Source of the DNA: Phycicoccus sp. HDW14
Lineage (GTDB): Bacteria; Actinomycetota; Actinomycetes; Actinomycetales; Dermatophilaceae
NCBI RefSeq assembly: GCF_011383005.1
Contig: NZ_CP049935.1
Span: 2,666,001 to 2,730,000 of the forward strand
DNA length: 64,000 nt
Reading direction: 5' to 3'
Shown here: positions 1 to 11,182 of the stretch, piece by piece
Layout: every line of letters starts with the position of its first letter
How positions within the stretch are numbered: position 1 is the stretch's first letter
Made by a program: the position numbers and the translations under genes
Notes under the pieces: model-generated
The model's database searches: none
What the model was told of the DNA's origin: nothing
The model's input: only the letters and a program-made list of their open reading frames with translations

Positions 1-599
1 GTCGCGAGGCGCTCGCGTCCGTCGGGGCCGACCTGGTCCGCCGCTGGGGCGAGTCGCACCGGCGCTACCACGACCTGGCCCACCTCGCCGAGGTCCTCAC
101 CGCCGTCGACGCCCTGAGCCGGGCCGGCCGGCTGGCGCCGCTCGACCGGGCGGCCGCCCTGCTCGCGGCCTGGTTCCACGACGCGGTCTACGCGGTGAGC
201 GACCCCGACGGCAACGAGCGCCGCAGCGCGGCCCTGGCCGCCCGCAGCCTCGGCCCGCTCGGTGCCGCGGAGGAGGTCGTCGACCGCGTCGTCACGCTCG
301 TCCTCGACACCGCCGGGCACGACCTCGACGAGGACGTCGACGACCCCGCCCGGCTCGTGCTGCACGACGCCGACCTCTGGATCCTCGCGGCCCCGGTCTC
401 CCGGTTCGACGAGTACTGCCGCCAGGTGCGGGCCGAGTACGGCCACGTGCCGGCCGCGGAGTACGCCGTGGGGCGCGCCGCGGTGCTGCGGCCGTTCCTC
501 GTGCGACCACACGTGTACCGCACACCGCACGCCCGTCGGGTGTGGGAGCCGGCGGCCCGCGAGAACCTCGCGCGCGAGCTCACCAGGTTGGCGGGTTGA
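1..599 (+). CDS. HD-domain metal-dependent phosphohydrolase, 5' end missing
   Basis: The reading frame is open from base 3 to the stop at 599, so the gene begins before the window. The visible part shows a YHDLAHL motif near fragment residues 22-28 and AWFHDAVY near 56-63, followed by a conserved SDPDGNERRSA stretch. These are hallmarks of the small predicted HD-superfamily hydrolases (COG4339 type), in which the His/Asp residues bind divalent metal. The substrate is unknown for this family. The gene converges on the Nudix gene and overlaps its 3' end by about 20 bases. An ATG-like internal GTG near 195 would cut off the HD motif, so it is not the start. Confidence 0.8.
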   Translation, partial: REALASVGADLVRRWGESHRRYHDLAHLAEVLTAVDALSRAGRLAPLDRAAALLAAWFHDAVYAVSDPDGNERRSAALAARSLGPLGAAEEVVDRVVTLVLDTAGHDLDEDVDDPARLVLHDADLWILAAPVSRFDEYCRQVRAEYGHVPAAEYAVGRAAVLRPFLVRPHVYRTPHARRVWEPAARENLARELTRLAG

Positions 600-1356
600 G
601 CACCCTGTCGACGAGTGGCCACCAGAAGGTGCTGCCGCACAGGCCTTCCAGCTCGGCGGGGGTCACCCAGCGACGGTCGGACGTGTCGTCGAGGGTCGTC
701 GTCAGGGGCGGACGGGTGCCGGGCACCCACGCCTCGAACAGCTGGAGCAGGTCGCGACCGTGCGTCCACGGCCCCTCACCGGCCACCGCGCGGAAGCGCT
801 CGTAGCCCACCGGCCGGAGCGCGGCACCGTCGAGCACCAGGCCCGTCTCCTCCTGGACCTCGCGGACGGCGTTCTCCCGCACCGACTCCCCGTCCTCACG
901 GCCGCCGCCCGGGGCGCCCCACTCGTCGCGCCACACGGAGTGCACGACGGCGAGGTCGCCGGCCGCGTCGTGCACGAGCACGAGGGCGGCGAAGACCCGG
1001 CCGGGGTCGGCGTCGCGGGCCGAGGCGATGAGGTCGACGTCGATGACGACGTCGTCCGCCAGGTGCACAGCCGGGACCCGAGCCACGCCCTTGTCGCCGC
1101 GACGCTTCTGCATCCGCAGGCCGCTCGCGACGAGCCGGCGCAGCAGGTCGCGCGCGGGCACGGGCGTGGCGCCGGCGGCGACGACGGCGTCGTAGCGCTC
1201 CTCGGGGACGTCGTAGTGGTCGCCCTCGAACCCGCGGGCCGGGATGCCGCAGGAGCGCGCGAACGCGTGCAGCTCGTCAAGGTCGGTGTCGCTGACGAGG
1301 TGGGACCACCGCCGCCCGTGGGCCTCGGCACGCGGGGGGTCGATGAGCACGGTCAC
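580..1356 (-). CDS. DUF4031-Nudix hydrolase fusion protein
   Basis: This 258-residue protein has two parts. Residues 1-85 match DUF4031, with the opening MTVLIDPPRAEAHGRRWSHL and a DHYDVP motif near 46-51. Residues 115-258 form a Nudix domain whose box runs from about 149 to 173, with G, REVQEE and G in place. Nudix enzymes hydrolyse nucleoside diphosphates linked to another group, and the REVQEE glutamates bind the metal. The DUF4031 part is often found alone in actinobacteria, and its role is unknown. The substrate cannot be read from the sequence. The ATG start places the conserved DUF4031 N-terminus at residue 1, which supports it. Confidence 0.85.
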   Translation of the reverse strand: MTVLIDPPRAEAHGRRWSHLVSDTDLDELHAFARSCGIPARGFEGDHYDVPEERYDAVVAAGATPVPARDLLRRLVASGLRMQKRRGDKGVARVPAVHLADDVVIDVDLIASARDADPGRVFAALVLVHDAAGDLAVVHSVWRDEWGAPGGGREDGESVRENAVREVQEETGLVLDGAALRPVGYERFRAVAGEGPWTHGRDLLQLFEAWVPGTRPPLTTTLDDTSDRRWVTPAELEGLCGSTFWWPLVDRVLNPPTW

Positions 1357-1477
1357 CCGCCCGATCGTAGGCGGGCCCTCCCCGGCCTGTGGAAAACCCC
1401 GCGGCCGGTCGGGCCCCTCCGCCTAGCGTCGAGGGAGCGGGCGGCCAGTGGGGCCGGCCACGACGAGGGGGTACCCC

Positions 1478-1768
1478 ATGGCAGCGCAGTTCCAGGTCGA
1501 CACCGACCGCATCGCGGCGGCGTCCGGCGACGTGGCCCGCATCTCCGCCGAGATCGAGGGGCAGGTGGCCGTGATGTCCGCCCGCCTCACCGGCCTCCAG
1601 GACGCCTGGACCGGGTCGGCGTCGGCGCAGTTCCAGGGCGTCGTCGAGCAGTGGCGGGCCACGCAGCACCAGGTGCGCGAGTCCCTCGACTCGATCGGGC
1701 GGGTGCTCGGGGCGGCCGGGGTCCAGTACGCCGAGACCGAGGCGCAGGCGGTGCGGATGTTCACCTGA
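1478..1768 (+). CDS. WXG100 family (ESAT-6-like) protein
   Basis: A 96-residue helical protein with a central WTG turn in the segment DAWTGSASAQF, the variant WXG motif of the WXG100 family. These proteins form helical hairpins that dimerise and are secreted by type VII (ESX) systems. A GAGGGGG ribosome site lies 6-7 bases before this ATG, which is preferred over the GTG at 1448. The C-terminal YxxxE-type secretion signal of ESX substrates is suggested by QYAETEAQ near the end (Y then E three to four residues on). No ESX core genes are in the window, so the secretion partner must be elsewhere. Confidence 0.85.
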   Translation: MAAQFQVDTDRIAAASGDVARISAEIEGQVAVMSARLTGLQDAWTGSASAQFQGVVEQWRATQHQVRESLDSIGRVLGAAGVQYAETEAQAVRMFT

Positions 1769-1781
1769 CGCGCCCGCGGGG

Positions 1782-4340
1782 TCACTCGCTGGCGATCGCC
1801 CGCAGCACGTCGAGGCGGGCGGCCCGGCGCCCCGGCCAGAGGGCGGCCAGCACACCGACGAGGGCCGCGACGGCGACGAACCCGGCCAGCTGGAGCCACG
1901 GGATCGACAGCACGTCGATGCCGTCGTCGGCCAGCGAGCGCTGGAGGGCCACCGCGAACGCCAGCCCGAGCACGATGCCGAGCACCGCGCCGAGCACCGC
2001 GATGGCCACCGACTCCAGGCGCAGCATCAGCCGCAGCTGGCGCCGGCTCAGGCCGACCGCCCGCAGCAGGCCGATCTCGCGCACCCGCTCGACGACCGAG
2101 AGCGCGAGGGTGTTGACGATGCCGAGCACGGCGATGACGACGGCCAGCCCGAGCAGCGCGTAGACGATGAACAGCAGCTGGTCGATGGGACGACGCTGCT
2201 CGGCGGCGAACTCCTCCTGGTCGGCGACCCCGACCGTCGGCAGGTCGGCGACAGCGGCGTCCAGGGCCCGCTTGAGGGCCGGCCGGTCGGTGCCGGGCTC
2301 CGCGACGACGAACGCCGAGCGGTCGGTCGGCGGGACGCCCAGGGCGTCGAAGGCCGTCAACGACATCGTCACGTCGGCCTGCAGCACCGCGTCCGGCTCG
2401 TACGTGGCGACCACCCGTCCGGAGACCTCGGTGCCGGCGAAGCTCGTGGTCACCGGGTCGCCGATCCGCAGCCCCAGGTCGCGTGCGTGCGCGGTCGAGA
2501 GGGCGACGTCGCCGGCGCCCAGGGCCTCGAGCGAGCCCGCGGTCACGTCCGGGCGGGCGACGCGCACGACGCCGGCCGGGTCGACACCGGTGGCGAACTC
2601 GCGGTCGCCCTTCAGCTCCACCCGCGCGCCGCGCACCCGCACCACCTCGGCCACCCCGGGCACGTCGGCGACGGTGTCGGTGATCGCCGCCGAGAAGCCC
2701 TGCCCGACGACGCTCGACACGACGTAGTCGGCGACGATGTCCTCGGCGAGGGACTTGTCGAGGCTGGCCTTGGCCGAGGCGCCGAGCACGGACATCAGGG
2801 TCACGAGCGAGACGCCGATCATCAGGGCCGACGCCGTGGCGCCGGTGCGCCGGGGGTTGCGCCGCGAGTTCTGCTCGGCCATCCGACCGACCGCGCCGAA
2901 GAGCCGGCGGTAGGTGGCCCCGAGGAGCCCGAGCACCGGCCGGCCGAGCACCGGGCTGAGCAGCGCGGTGCCCACGAGCACCCCGAAGGCCCCGACGCCG
3001 AGCACGTACGTCGGCTCGCTCCCCCAGCCGGCGAGCCCCGCGGCCATCGCCCCGACGCCCGCGGCCAGCAGGACCGACCCGACGACGATGCGCCAGCGCA
3101 TCCCGCCCTCGGCGAGCACGGCGTCGTCACGCATCGCGGCGACCGGCGGGACGCGACCGGCACGGCGGGCCGGCAGGTACGCGGACACGACGGTGACGAG
3201 CACCCCGACCGCGAGGGCGACGGCGACCGTCCGGCCCTGGAGGACGAGCGGCGTCGAGCCGAGGTCGAGGCCGACCCGCCCGAAGGCCGCCCGGATGCCG
3301 ATGGCGAGGAGCACGCCCACCCCGACGCCGAGGGCGGACCCGACGAACCCGACGAGGCCGGCCTCGACGAGGACCGAGCGGGCCACCTGCCGCCGGCTGG
3401 CCCCGATGGCCCGCAGCAGGGCCAGCTCGCGGCTGCGCTGGGCGACGAGGATCGAGAAGGTGTTGACGATGAGGAAGGCGCCGACGGTCAGGGCGACCCC
3501 GGCGAACACGAGCAGGAAGGTCGTGACGAACGACAGCGCCTCGTCGATGCGGGTGGCCGCGCGCGCCGAGGTGGCATCCCCGGTGTCGGCGCGGAAGCCC
3601 TTCGGCAGCACCGCCTGCACCGAGCGCAGCAGGTCGGTCTGGCTCGTGCCCGGCGCGGCCGTCACCCAGACCGTCGACCACCCGGTGCCGCCCTCGAGGA
3701 AGAGCTGCTGGGCCTGGCGCGGGTCGAACATCACGACGCTCGCGCCGACGAGCGAGCTGCCGCCGAACTCGGCGGTGCCGACGAGGGTGGCCTCGACGCG
3801 GGGCTGGGCGCCCGCGGTGAGGAGGGGCACCTGCTCGCCGAGGAGGTAGCCCGAGCGCTCGGCGCTGTTGACGTCGAGGACGACCTCCCCGGCCCGGGCG
3901 GGGAAGCGCCCGTGCTCGAGCGTCGCCGACGGGATGCCGTTGGCCGCTGGTCCTGCGCTGTAGGACACCGCGATACCGGGCGGACCCCCACCGCCGACGA
4001 GCTTGCCGCGCTTGTCGACGACGAAGGTGCCGAACGCCGTCACCCGCCCGTCGGCCCGCGCGGCCCCCGGCACGGCACCGAGCCGGGCGACGAGGTCGGC
4101 GGGCACGGTGCGCACGGCCTGGGCGCCGAGCGGCCCACCGCCGCCCGTGTCCTCGGCGCTGCCCGGCCGGACGATGACGTCGCCGACCGCGCCGCTCGTC
4201 AGGCCGGTGAAGGCGCGGTCGAGGGTGTCGGTGAAGACGTAGGACCCGGCGACGAAGGCCACCCCGAGCACCACGGCGACCCCGCTGAGCAGGAGCCGCA
4301 CCTTGTGCGCGAGGATCCCGCGCAGCGTCGCGCGGAGCAC
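1782..4340 (-). CDS. ABC transporter permease, double FtsX/MacB type
   Basis: An 852-residue membrane protein with a short N-terminal cytoplasmic segment, a first transmembrane helix near residues 15-35, a large extracytoplasmic domain (about 40-260), a first FtsX block of three helices (about 265-410), further central helices, a second extracytoplasmic domain (about 520-720) and a final FtsX block (about 725-850). RELALLRAIGASRRQV and REIGLLRAVGLSRRQL mark the two FtsX repeats. It ends 4 bases from the ATPase gene upstream and would form the membrane part of that transporter. Relatives export lipoproteins, peptides or drugs, or act mechanically; the substrate here is unknown. Confidence 0.9.
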   Translation of the reverse strand: MLRATLRGILAHKVRLLLSGVAVVLGVAFVAGSYVFTDTLDRAFTGLTSGAVGDVIVRPGSAEDTGGGGPLGAQAVRTVPADLVARLGAVPGAARADGRVTAFGTFVVDKRGKLVGGGGPPGIAVSYSAGPAANGIPSATLEHGRFPARAGEVVLDVNSAERSGYLLGEQVPLLTAGAQPRVEATLVGTAEFGGSSLVGASVVMFDPRQAQQLFLEGGTGWSTVWVTAAPGTSQTDLLRSVQAVLPKGFRADTGDATSARAATRIDEALSFVTTFLLVFAGVALTVGAFLIVNTFSILVAQRSRELALLRAIGASRRQVARSVLVEAGLVGFVGSALGVGVGVLLAIGIRAAFGRVGLDLGSTPLVLQGRTVAVALAVGVLVTVVSAYLPARRAGRVPPVAAMRDDAVLAEGGMRWRIVVGSVLLAAGVGAMAAGLAGWGSEPTYVLGVGAFGVLVGTALLSPVLGRPVLGLLGATYRRLFGAVGRMAEQNSRRNPRRTGATASALMIGVSLVTLMSVLGASAKASLDKSLAEDIVADYVVSSVVGQGFSAAITDTVADVPGVAEVVRVRGARVELKGDREFATGVDPAGVVRVARPDVTAGSLEALGAGDVALSTAHARDLGLRIGDPVTTSFAGTEVSGRVVATYEPDAVLQADVTMSLTAFDALGVPPTDRSAFVVAEPGTDRPALKRALDAAVADLPTVGVADQEEFAAEQRRPIDQLLFIVYALLGLAVVIAVLGIVNTLALSVVERVREIGLLRAVGLSRRQLRLMLRLESVAIAVLGAVLGIVLGLAFAVALQRSLADDGIDVLSIPWLQLAGFVAVAALVGVLAALWPGRRAARLDVLRAIASE

Positions 4341-4343
4341 GGC

Positions 4344-5119
4344 TCAGGCCTCCGACTCGGCGAGGCGCGCCATCCACTCGAGCACGGCCTCGGGCGTCGG
4401 CTCGCGCAGCTCACCGACCACGTGGCCGTCGGCGAGGAAGACGACGCGGTCGGTCCAGCTCGCCGCGCCGGGGTCGTGCGTGACCATGACGACGGTCTGG
4501 CCGTGGGTGTCGACCGAGCGCCGCAGGAACCCGAGCACCTCGGCGCCCGACGTCGAGTCGAGGTTGCCGGTGGGCTCGTCGGCGAAGACGACGTCGGGAC
4601 GCCCGACGAGGGCCCGGGCGCAGGCCACCCGCTGCTGCTGGCCGCCGGACAGCTCGCCGGGCCGGTGCCCGAGGCGGTCGCGCAGGCCGACGGTGTCGAC
4701 GACCTCGTCGAACCACGCGGGGTCGGGGCGCCGGCCGGCGATGGCCAGCGGCAGGACGATGTTCTCCTCGGCAGTGAGGGTCGGCACGAGGTTGAAGGCC
4801 TGGAAGACGAAGCCGATGCGGTCGCGGCGCAGCTCGGTGAGCCGGCGCTCCTTGAGCGTCGTGAGGTCGACGTCGCCGAGCCAGACGTGGCCGGAGGTCA
4901 CCGAGTCGAGGCCGGCGGCGCAGTGCATCAGGGTCGACTTGCCCGAGCCGGAGCGGCCCATGATCGCCGTGAACTCGCCGGCGTGGAGGTCGAGGGTGAC
5001 GTCGTCGAGCGCGACGACCCGGGTGTCACCCGACCCGTACACCTTGGAGAGGCCCTCGACCCGGGCCGCCGCGCGGGCTCCGGGCGCGACCGGGGTGGGG
5101 TGGGCTCGGCGACCGTCAT
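4344..5119 (-). CDS. ABC transporter ATP-binding protein (MacB/LolD type), frameshifted near its 5' end
   Basis: The nucleotide-binding domain has Walker A GRSGSGKST, the signature LSGGQQQR, Walker B VVFADEPTGN and the switch His in VTHD. It is the partner of the adjacent FtsX-type permease. The intact frame has only a GTG at 5042, which would remove the first beta strand (ARVEGLSKV). In-frame codons continue upstream without a start until a stop at 5124. One frame over, an ATG at 5119 opens MTVAEPTPP. Inserting one base near 5090-5105 joins that start to the missing strand. I therefore take 5119 as the real start, with a single missing base. Confidence 0.8.
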
Positions 5120-5128
5120 GCGCTCACG

Positions 5129-6994
5129 CTAGGCGACCTCGGCGGGGTGGCGCCGTCGGGGTCCACCCGGGGCCGACCCCGGCTCGTCCCCGGTGGTCGC
5201 ACCGGGCCGGTGCGCGGGACCGTCCGCACCCGCCGGGCGGGCTGACGGCACCGACACCGAGTACACCTCGCGCAGCCAGGGGTGGTCGTGGTCGTCGCCG
5301 TCGACCATCCCGGTGACCCAGGTCAGCTCGAGGCCGCCGGGCGTCACGCGGCAGAGCGCGACGTTGTTGTCGAACCACGGCCCCTCGGTGACCGTCCACG
5401 GGTAGCGGGGGTCCGGGGTGCGCTCGGACCGGGCGGCGAGGAAGCGCATCGGGCGCACGAGCGAGCGGGTGAGCATCGAGACCGCGACGCGCACCCCGCG
5501 CGGCATCGGGTTGCGGATGGGCGAGCAGACGGCCTGGACGATCCGCGAGCGGGCGCCGTGCCGGCCCGGGTCGGTGACCTCGGCGAAGTAGGAGTTGTGC
5601 ACGTCACCGGACAGGAAGGTCACGGTGTCGGGCGCCGGGCCGCGGTGGCCGCGCGCGAGGTCCATCACGAGCTCGAAGACCTCGTCGAAGCCGGCGGTGA
5701 AGGCCGCCCAGTGCTCGAGGTCGACGGTGCGCCGGACCCGTTCGGCGACGTGGGCCGCCCGGCGACCGTAGGCCCCCTCGGCGACGGCCTCGTCGATGGC
5801 CTCGAAGTCGTGCAGCCCCGGCGGGAGCAGGAACGGCAGCGAGGTGCCGACGAACACGTGCCGGTGCCCGCCGCGCAGGGTCTCGTCGAGCCAGCGCATC
5901 TCGACCTCGTCGAGCATCGAGCGGCGGTCCGGCTGGAGGTCGCGGGCGGCGCGCGAGTCGAGCACGACGAGCAGGCAGTCGCCGAGCTCGCGGGTGTGGC
6001 TCCAGCGGTAGGTCGCGGGGTCGGCATCGGCGCGGGCGGCCAGGGCGTCGAGGTCGGCGGTCAGGTCGAGCTCGCCGGCACCTCCCGCGGCCGCGTGCTC
6101 GAGCACCCGCGCGTAGAGCTCCTCGGCCGCGAGCTCGGCCGGCGAGAGGTTGCCGAGGTGCTGGTGCACCCAGTACGACGCGAGCCCTGAGACGATGCGC
6201 TCCTGCCACCAGGTCGTGGCCCGGATGTCGCGGCGCCACGACCACGAGGTGTTCCAGTCGTCGCGGATGTCGTGGTCGTCGAAGATCATCGCCGAGGGCA
6301 GGGTCGAGAACAGCCAGCGGATGACGGGGTCGGACCAGGTGATCCGGTACAGCTCGTCGTACTCGGGGTAGTCCTTGATCTCCTCGTACGGGGGCTCCTC
6401 GAGGCTGCGCCGCGAGCGCATGAAGTCCTCGAGCTCACCGTGCGGCGTGGTGTCGGCGTACACCTGGTCGCCGAGCAGCAGGAGGAGGTCGGGCCGGCCA
6501 GCGTCCGGCACGTCGCGCAGGGTCACCCCGAGGCTGCGCAGCGCGTCGACGCCGTGCAGCCGGGTGCCCTCGGCGTCGTGGCTGCCGAACGTGCGGCACG
6601 AGCCGAACGCGAAGTGCGGCAACCGGTCCGGGCTGAGGGTGCGGATGCGGCTGGGCGGCCAGCCGTCGAACGGCCAGACCCGCTCGCCGTCGAGGAGCAG
6701 CTCGTAGGCCTCGTCGCTGCCGGGCTCGAGGCCGTCGCAGACGACGAGGGCGTAGTGGGAGCCGTGGACCCCGAAGGTCGGCGCACTCCACGAGCGTCCG
6801 GCGCGCATCACGCTGACCGTCGAGGCCTGGGCCGTGCGCACCCACACGGTCGCCGACGTCTCGTCGACGTACCGGAGGAGCGGTCCGAGCACGAGCGGGC
6901 CGTCGGCGCCGTCGCGCGCGGCGGCCGCACGGGGTCCGGGGCCGGCGCCGGGTCCGGGGTCGGCGGCCTCGGGCGCGGCAGACGGATGGCTCAT
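5129..6994 (-). CDS. Alkaline phosphatase D (PhoD)-like metallophosphatase
   Basis: A 621-residue protein. An N-terminal fibronectin-like domain (VWVRTA region) is followed by a metallophosphatase domain with FAFGSCRTFG, LLLGDQVYAD, MIFDDHDIRDDW and FLSGDVHNSYF, the metal-binding motifs of the PhoD superfamily. Classical PhoD is a Tat-exported phosphodiesterase, but no twin-arginine or other signal peptide precedes this domain, so it is probably cytoplasmic. I chose the ATG at 6994 because the residues further upstream are low-complexity and not family-like. The phosphate permease 2.6 kb away carries a PHO box; none is visible here, so joint regulation is unproven. Confidence 0.88.
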   Translation of the reverse strand: MSHPSAAPEAADPGPGAGPGPRAAAARDGADGPLVLGPLLRYVDETSATVWVRTAQASTVSVMRAGRSWSAPTFGVHGSHYALVVCDGLEPGSDEAYELLLDGERVWPFDGWPPSRIRTLSPDRLPHFAFGSCRTFGSHDAEGTRLHGVDALRSLGVTLRDVPDAGRPDLLLLLGDQVYADTTPHGELEDFMRSRRSLEEPPYEEIKDYPEYDELYRITWSDPVIRWLFSTLPSAMIFDDHDIRDDWNTSWSWRRDIRATTWWQERIVSGLASYWVHQHLGNLSPAELAAEELYARVLEHAAAGGAGELDLTADLDALAARADADPATYRWSHTRELGDCLLVVLDSRAARDLQPDRRSMLDEVEMRWLDETLRGGHRHVFVGTSLPFLLPPGLHDFEAIDEAVAEGAYGRRAAHVAERVRRTVDLEHWAAFTAGFDEVFELVMDLARGHRGPAPDTVTFLSGDVHNSYFAEVTDPGRHGARSRIVQAVCSPIRNPMPRGVRVAVSMLTRSLVRPMRFLAARSERTPDPRYPWTVTEGPWFDNNVALCRVTPGGLELTWVTGMVDGDDHDHPWLREVYSVSVPSARPAGADGPAHRPGATTGDEPGSAPGGPRRRHPAEVA

Positions 6995-7168
6995 CCGCTC
7001 ATCCTGCCCCGGCTCGCTGGACGTGCGCTGTGGGGGAACACCCGGGTCCGACCCCGGTCCACCCCGCTGCGGACCGGCTCGCGAGCCGAGTCGACCGTTC
7101 GCGAGCCGCGTCGACGCGGCTGGCGACCACACGAACGGCTCGCGGGCCGGCACCGGGCCCGGACACGA

Positions 7169-7205
7169 CGACGGGCGCCCCTCCCGGAAGGAGGAGCGCC
7201 CGTCG
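7169..7205. terminator. Terminator hairpin downstream of groEL
   Basis: Two 16-base arms (7169-7184 and 7190-7205) pair with one mismatch around a 5-base CGGAA loop. It lies directly after the groEL stop on the minus strand. There is no clear T-run, as is usual for high-GC actinobacterial terminators. Confidence 0.65.
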
Positions 7206-7227
7206 GTGCGTGACGCGGGGGTTGGGC

Positions 7228-8931
<1,704 letters not shown>

Positions 8932-8971
8932 TCACCGTCGGCGCACCGGGCCTCACCGGACCGGTCGGTTC

Positions 8972-8998
8972 TTGTCACTCTCATGGTGAGAGTGCTAA
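8972..8998. promoter_or_regulatory. CIRCE operator 1 (HrcA site) upstream of groEL
   Basis: The sequence reads TTGTCACTC-N9-GAGTGCTAA, close to the consensus TTAGCACTC-N9-GAGTGCTAA with an intact right arm. It is about 120 bases upstream of the groEL start. Confidence 0.9.
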
Positions 8999-9007
8999 CG
9001 CTCATTA

Positions 9008-9033
9008 TTGGCACTCTCGGGGGAGAGTGCAAA
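9008..9033. promoter_or_regulatory. CIRCE-like operator 2, one base short in the spacer
   Basis: TTGGCACTC and GAGTGCAAA arms are separated by 8 bases instead of 9. It lies 9 bases from operator 1, so HrcA may bind the pair. The short spacer may be real or another missing base, since it contains a run of five G. Confidence 0.8.
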
Positions 9034-9057
9034 CGGTGCCCGCGACGCAGCGCCCGC

Positions 9058-9521
9058 TCAGAGCTCGGGCGTCGCCCCACCGAGGTGGACACGCAGCGAG
9101 GCGTCGGCCTCGGAGGCCACGGGGTCATCGAGGTCGGCGACGAAGACCGCGACCGCCTCGCGGGCCGGGTTGCCGTCGAGCTCGTGGAGGACCTCGCGCC
9201 ACGCGGCGAGGTTCGGGTGCTCCAGCGCCGTGCAGGCCTCGGCCGGTGCGAGGGACTCGACGGCCGCGGCCAGGTCGGCGCGGGAGAGCGGCAGGGTGGC
9301 GGTCGACCCGTCGTGGCCGAGGATCGTCGCGAGCACGACGGCCGGCAGCTGGTGGCGTCCACCCGGTGCGTTGACCTGCCGGAAGTCCCACTCCGGCGAG
9401 GAGGTGGCCGGCGAGAGCCCCACCGCGTGGGCGACCGGCGGGCGCCAGCCGTCGATCCGCTCGGCGAGGTGGCGGCCGATGGCCGCGAGGCCCTCGGGGT
9501 GCTCCAGTCCAGATCGCTCAT
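9058..9521 (-). CDS. Hypothetical protein, about 155 residues, frameshifted at the start
   Basis: I do not recognise this family. The visible body contains GRHLAERIDGWRPPVAHAVG, an EWDFRQVNAPGGRHQLPAV segment, then an alpha/beta C-terminal part; there is no signal peptide or membrane segment. The in-frame sequence extends upstream of the GTG at 9423 with good codon usage to EHPEGLAAIG, but has no good start codon. One frame over, an ATG at 9521 gives MSDLDW. Adding one G near 9505 gives MSDLDWEHPEGLAAI, a natural N-terminus, so a single missing base is likely. It is read toward groEL and may share the intergenic region with it. Confidence 0.6.
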
Positions 9522-9574
9522 CGAGCCATCGTGTCAGCCCACCCGTCCCGGCAGCCCCCGGCGCCCCGGCAGAA

Positions 9575-9592
9575 GGTGAACAACGGGTGAAC
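9575..9592. promoter_or_regulatory. PHO box (PhoP-type direct repeat) upstream of pit
   Basis: GGTGAAC occurs at 9575-9581 and again at 9586-9592, an exact 11-base period. On the other strand this is GTTCACCCGTT followed by GTTCACCTTCT, the form of the PhoP-binding direct repeats described in Streptomyces. It lies 52 bases before the pit start. Confidence 0.75.
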
Positions 9593-9643
9593 GAGGCCCC
9601 TCACCTTGGTGAAGCGGGGACGTCGACCCCAGACTGGTGCCTC

Positions 9644-10866
<1,223 letters not shown>

Positions 10867-10882
10867 CGGAGAGGACCGACCC

Positions 10883-11182
10883 ATGAACAGCCTGACGCTC
10901 GCCCTCGAGGGGGCCGGGAAGGTGCTCGTCGCCGGTCTCGTCTTCGGTGCCGGCCTGCCCGTCGTCTACGCGCTGGCCATGCGCGCCCTGGCCATCGGCG
11001 CCACCCCGGCCCACGGCGACACCCCGCCCCGCCACACGCCGCTCGGCCGGGCGCTGGCCACCGTCCTCGTGGCCGTCATCGTCGTGGGCGTGCTGCTCGG
11101 CCTCGTCCTCATCGTGGCCGGCGGTTTCGGGAAGGCCGTCAGCTTCGAGAACATCGTCCCGGTCATCGTCGACAAGAAGTGA
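10883..11182 (+). CDS. Small two-helix membrane protein in the pit operon
   Basis: A 99-residue protein with hydrophobic helices at about 10-35 (VLVAGLVFGAGLPVVYALAM) and 55-80 (TVLVAVIVVGVLLGLVLIVA) and a charged loop between. It starts 17 bases after the pit stop and its stop overlaps the next gene's GTG, so it is part of the pit transcript. Similar small proteins commonly follow pit in actinobacteria. Its role is unknown; an accessory role in phosphate uptake is inferred only from position. Confidence 0.75.
   Translation: MNSLTLALEGAGKVLVAGLVFGAGLPVVYALAMRALAIGATPAHGDTPPRHTPLGRALATVLVAVIVVGVLLGLVLIVAGGFGKAVSFENIVPVIVDKK

Noticed and set aside
2487..5132. Very long open frame antisense to the ABC transporter genes
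   Set aside because: In such GC-rich DNA the strand opposite real genes often lacks stops. The translation is low-complexity and rich in Arg, Gly, Glu and His, with no family signature.
7077..7112. Direct repeat TCGCGAGCCG-N-GTCGAC before the PhoD-like gene
   Set aside because: Only two short, diverged copies in a GC-rich spacer. No array and no second locus were seen.
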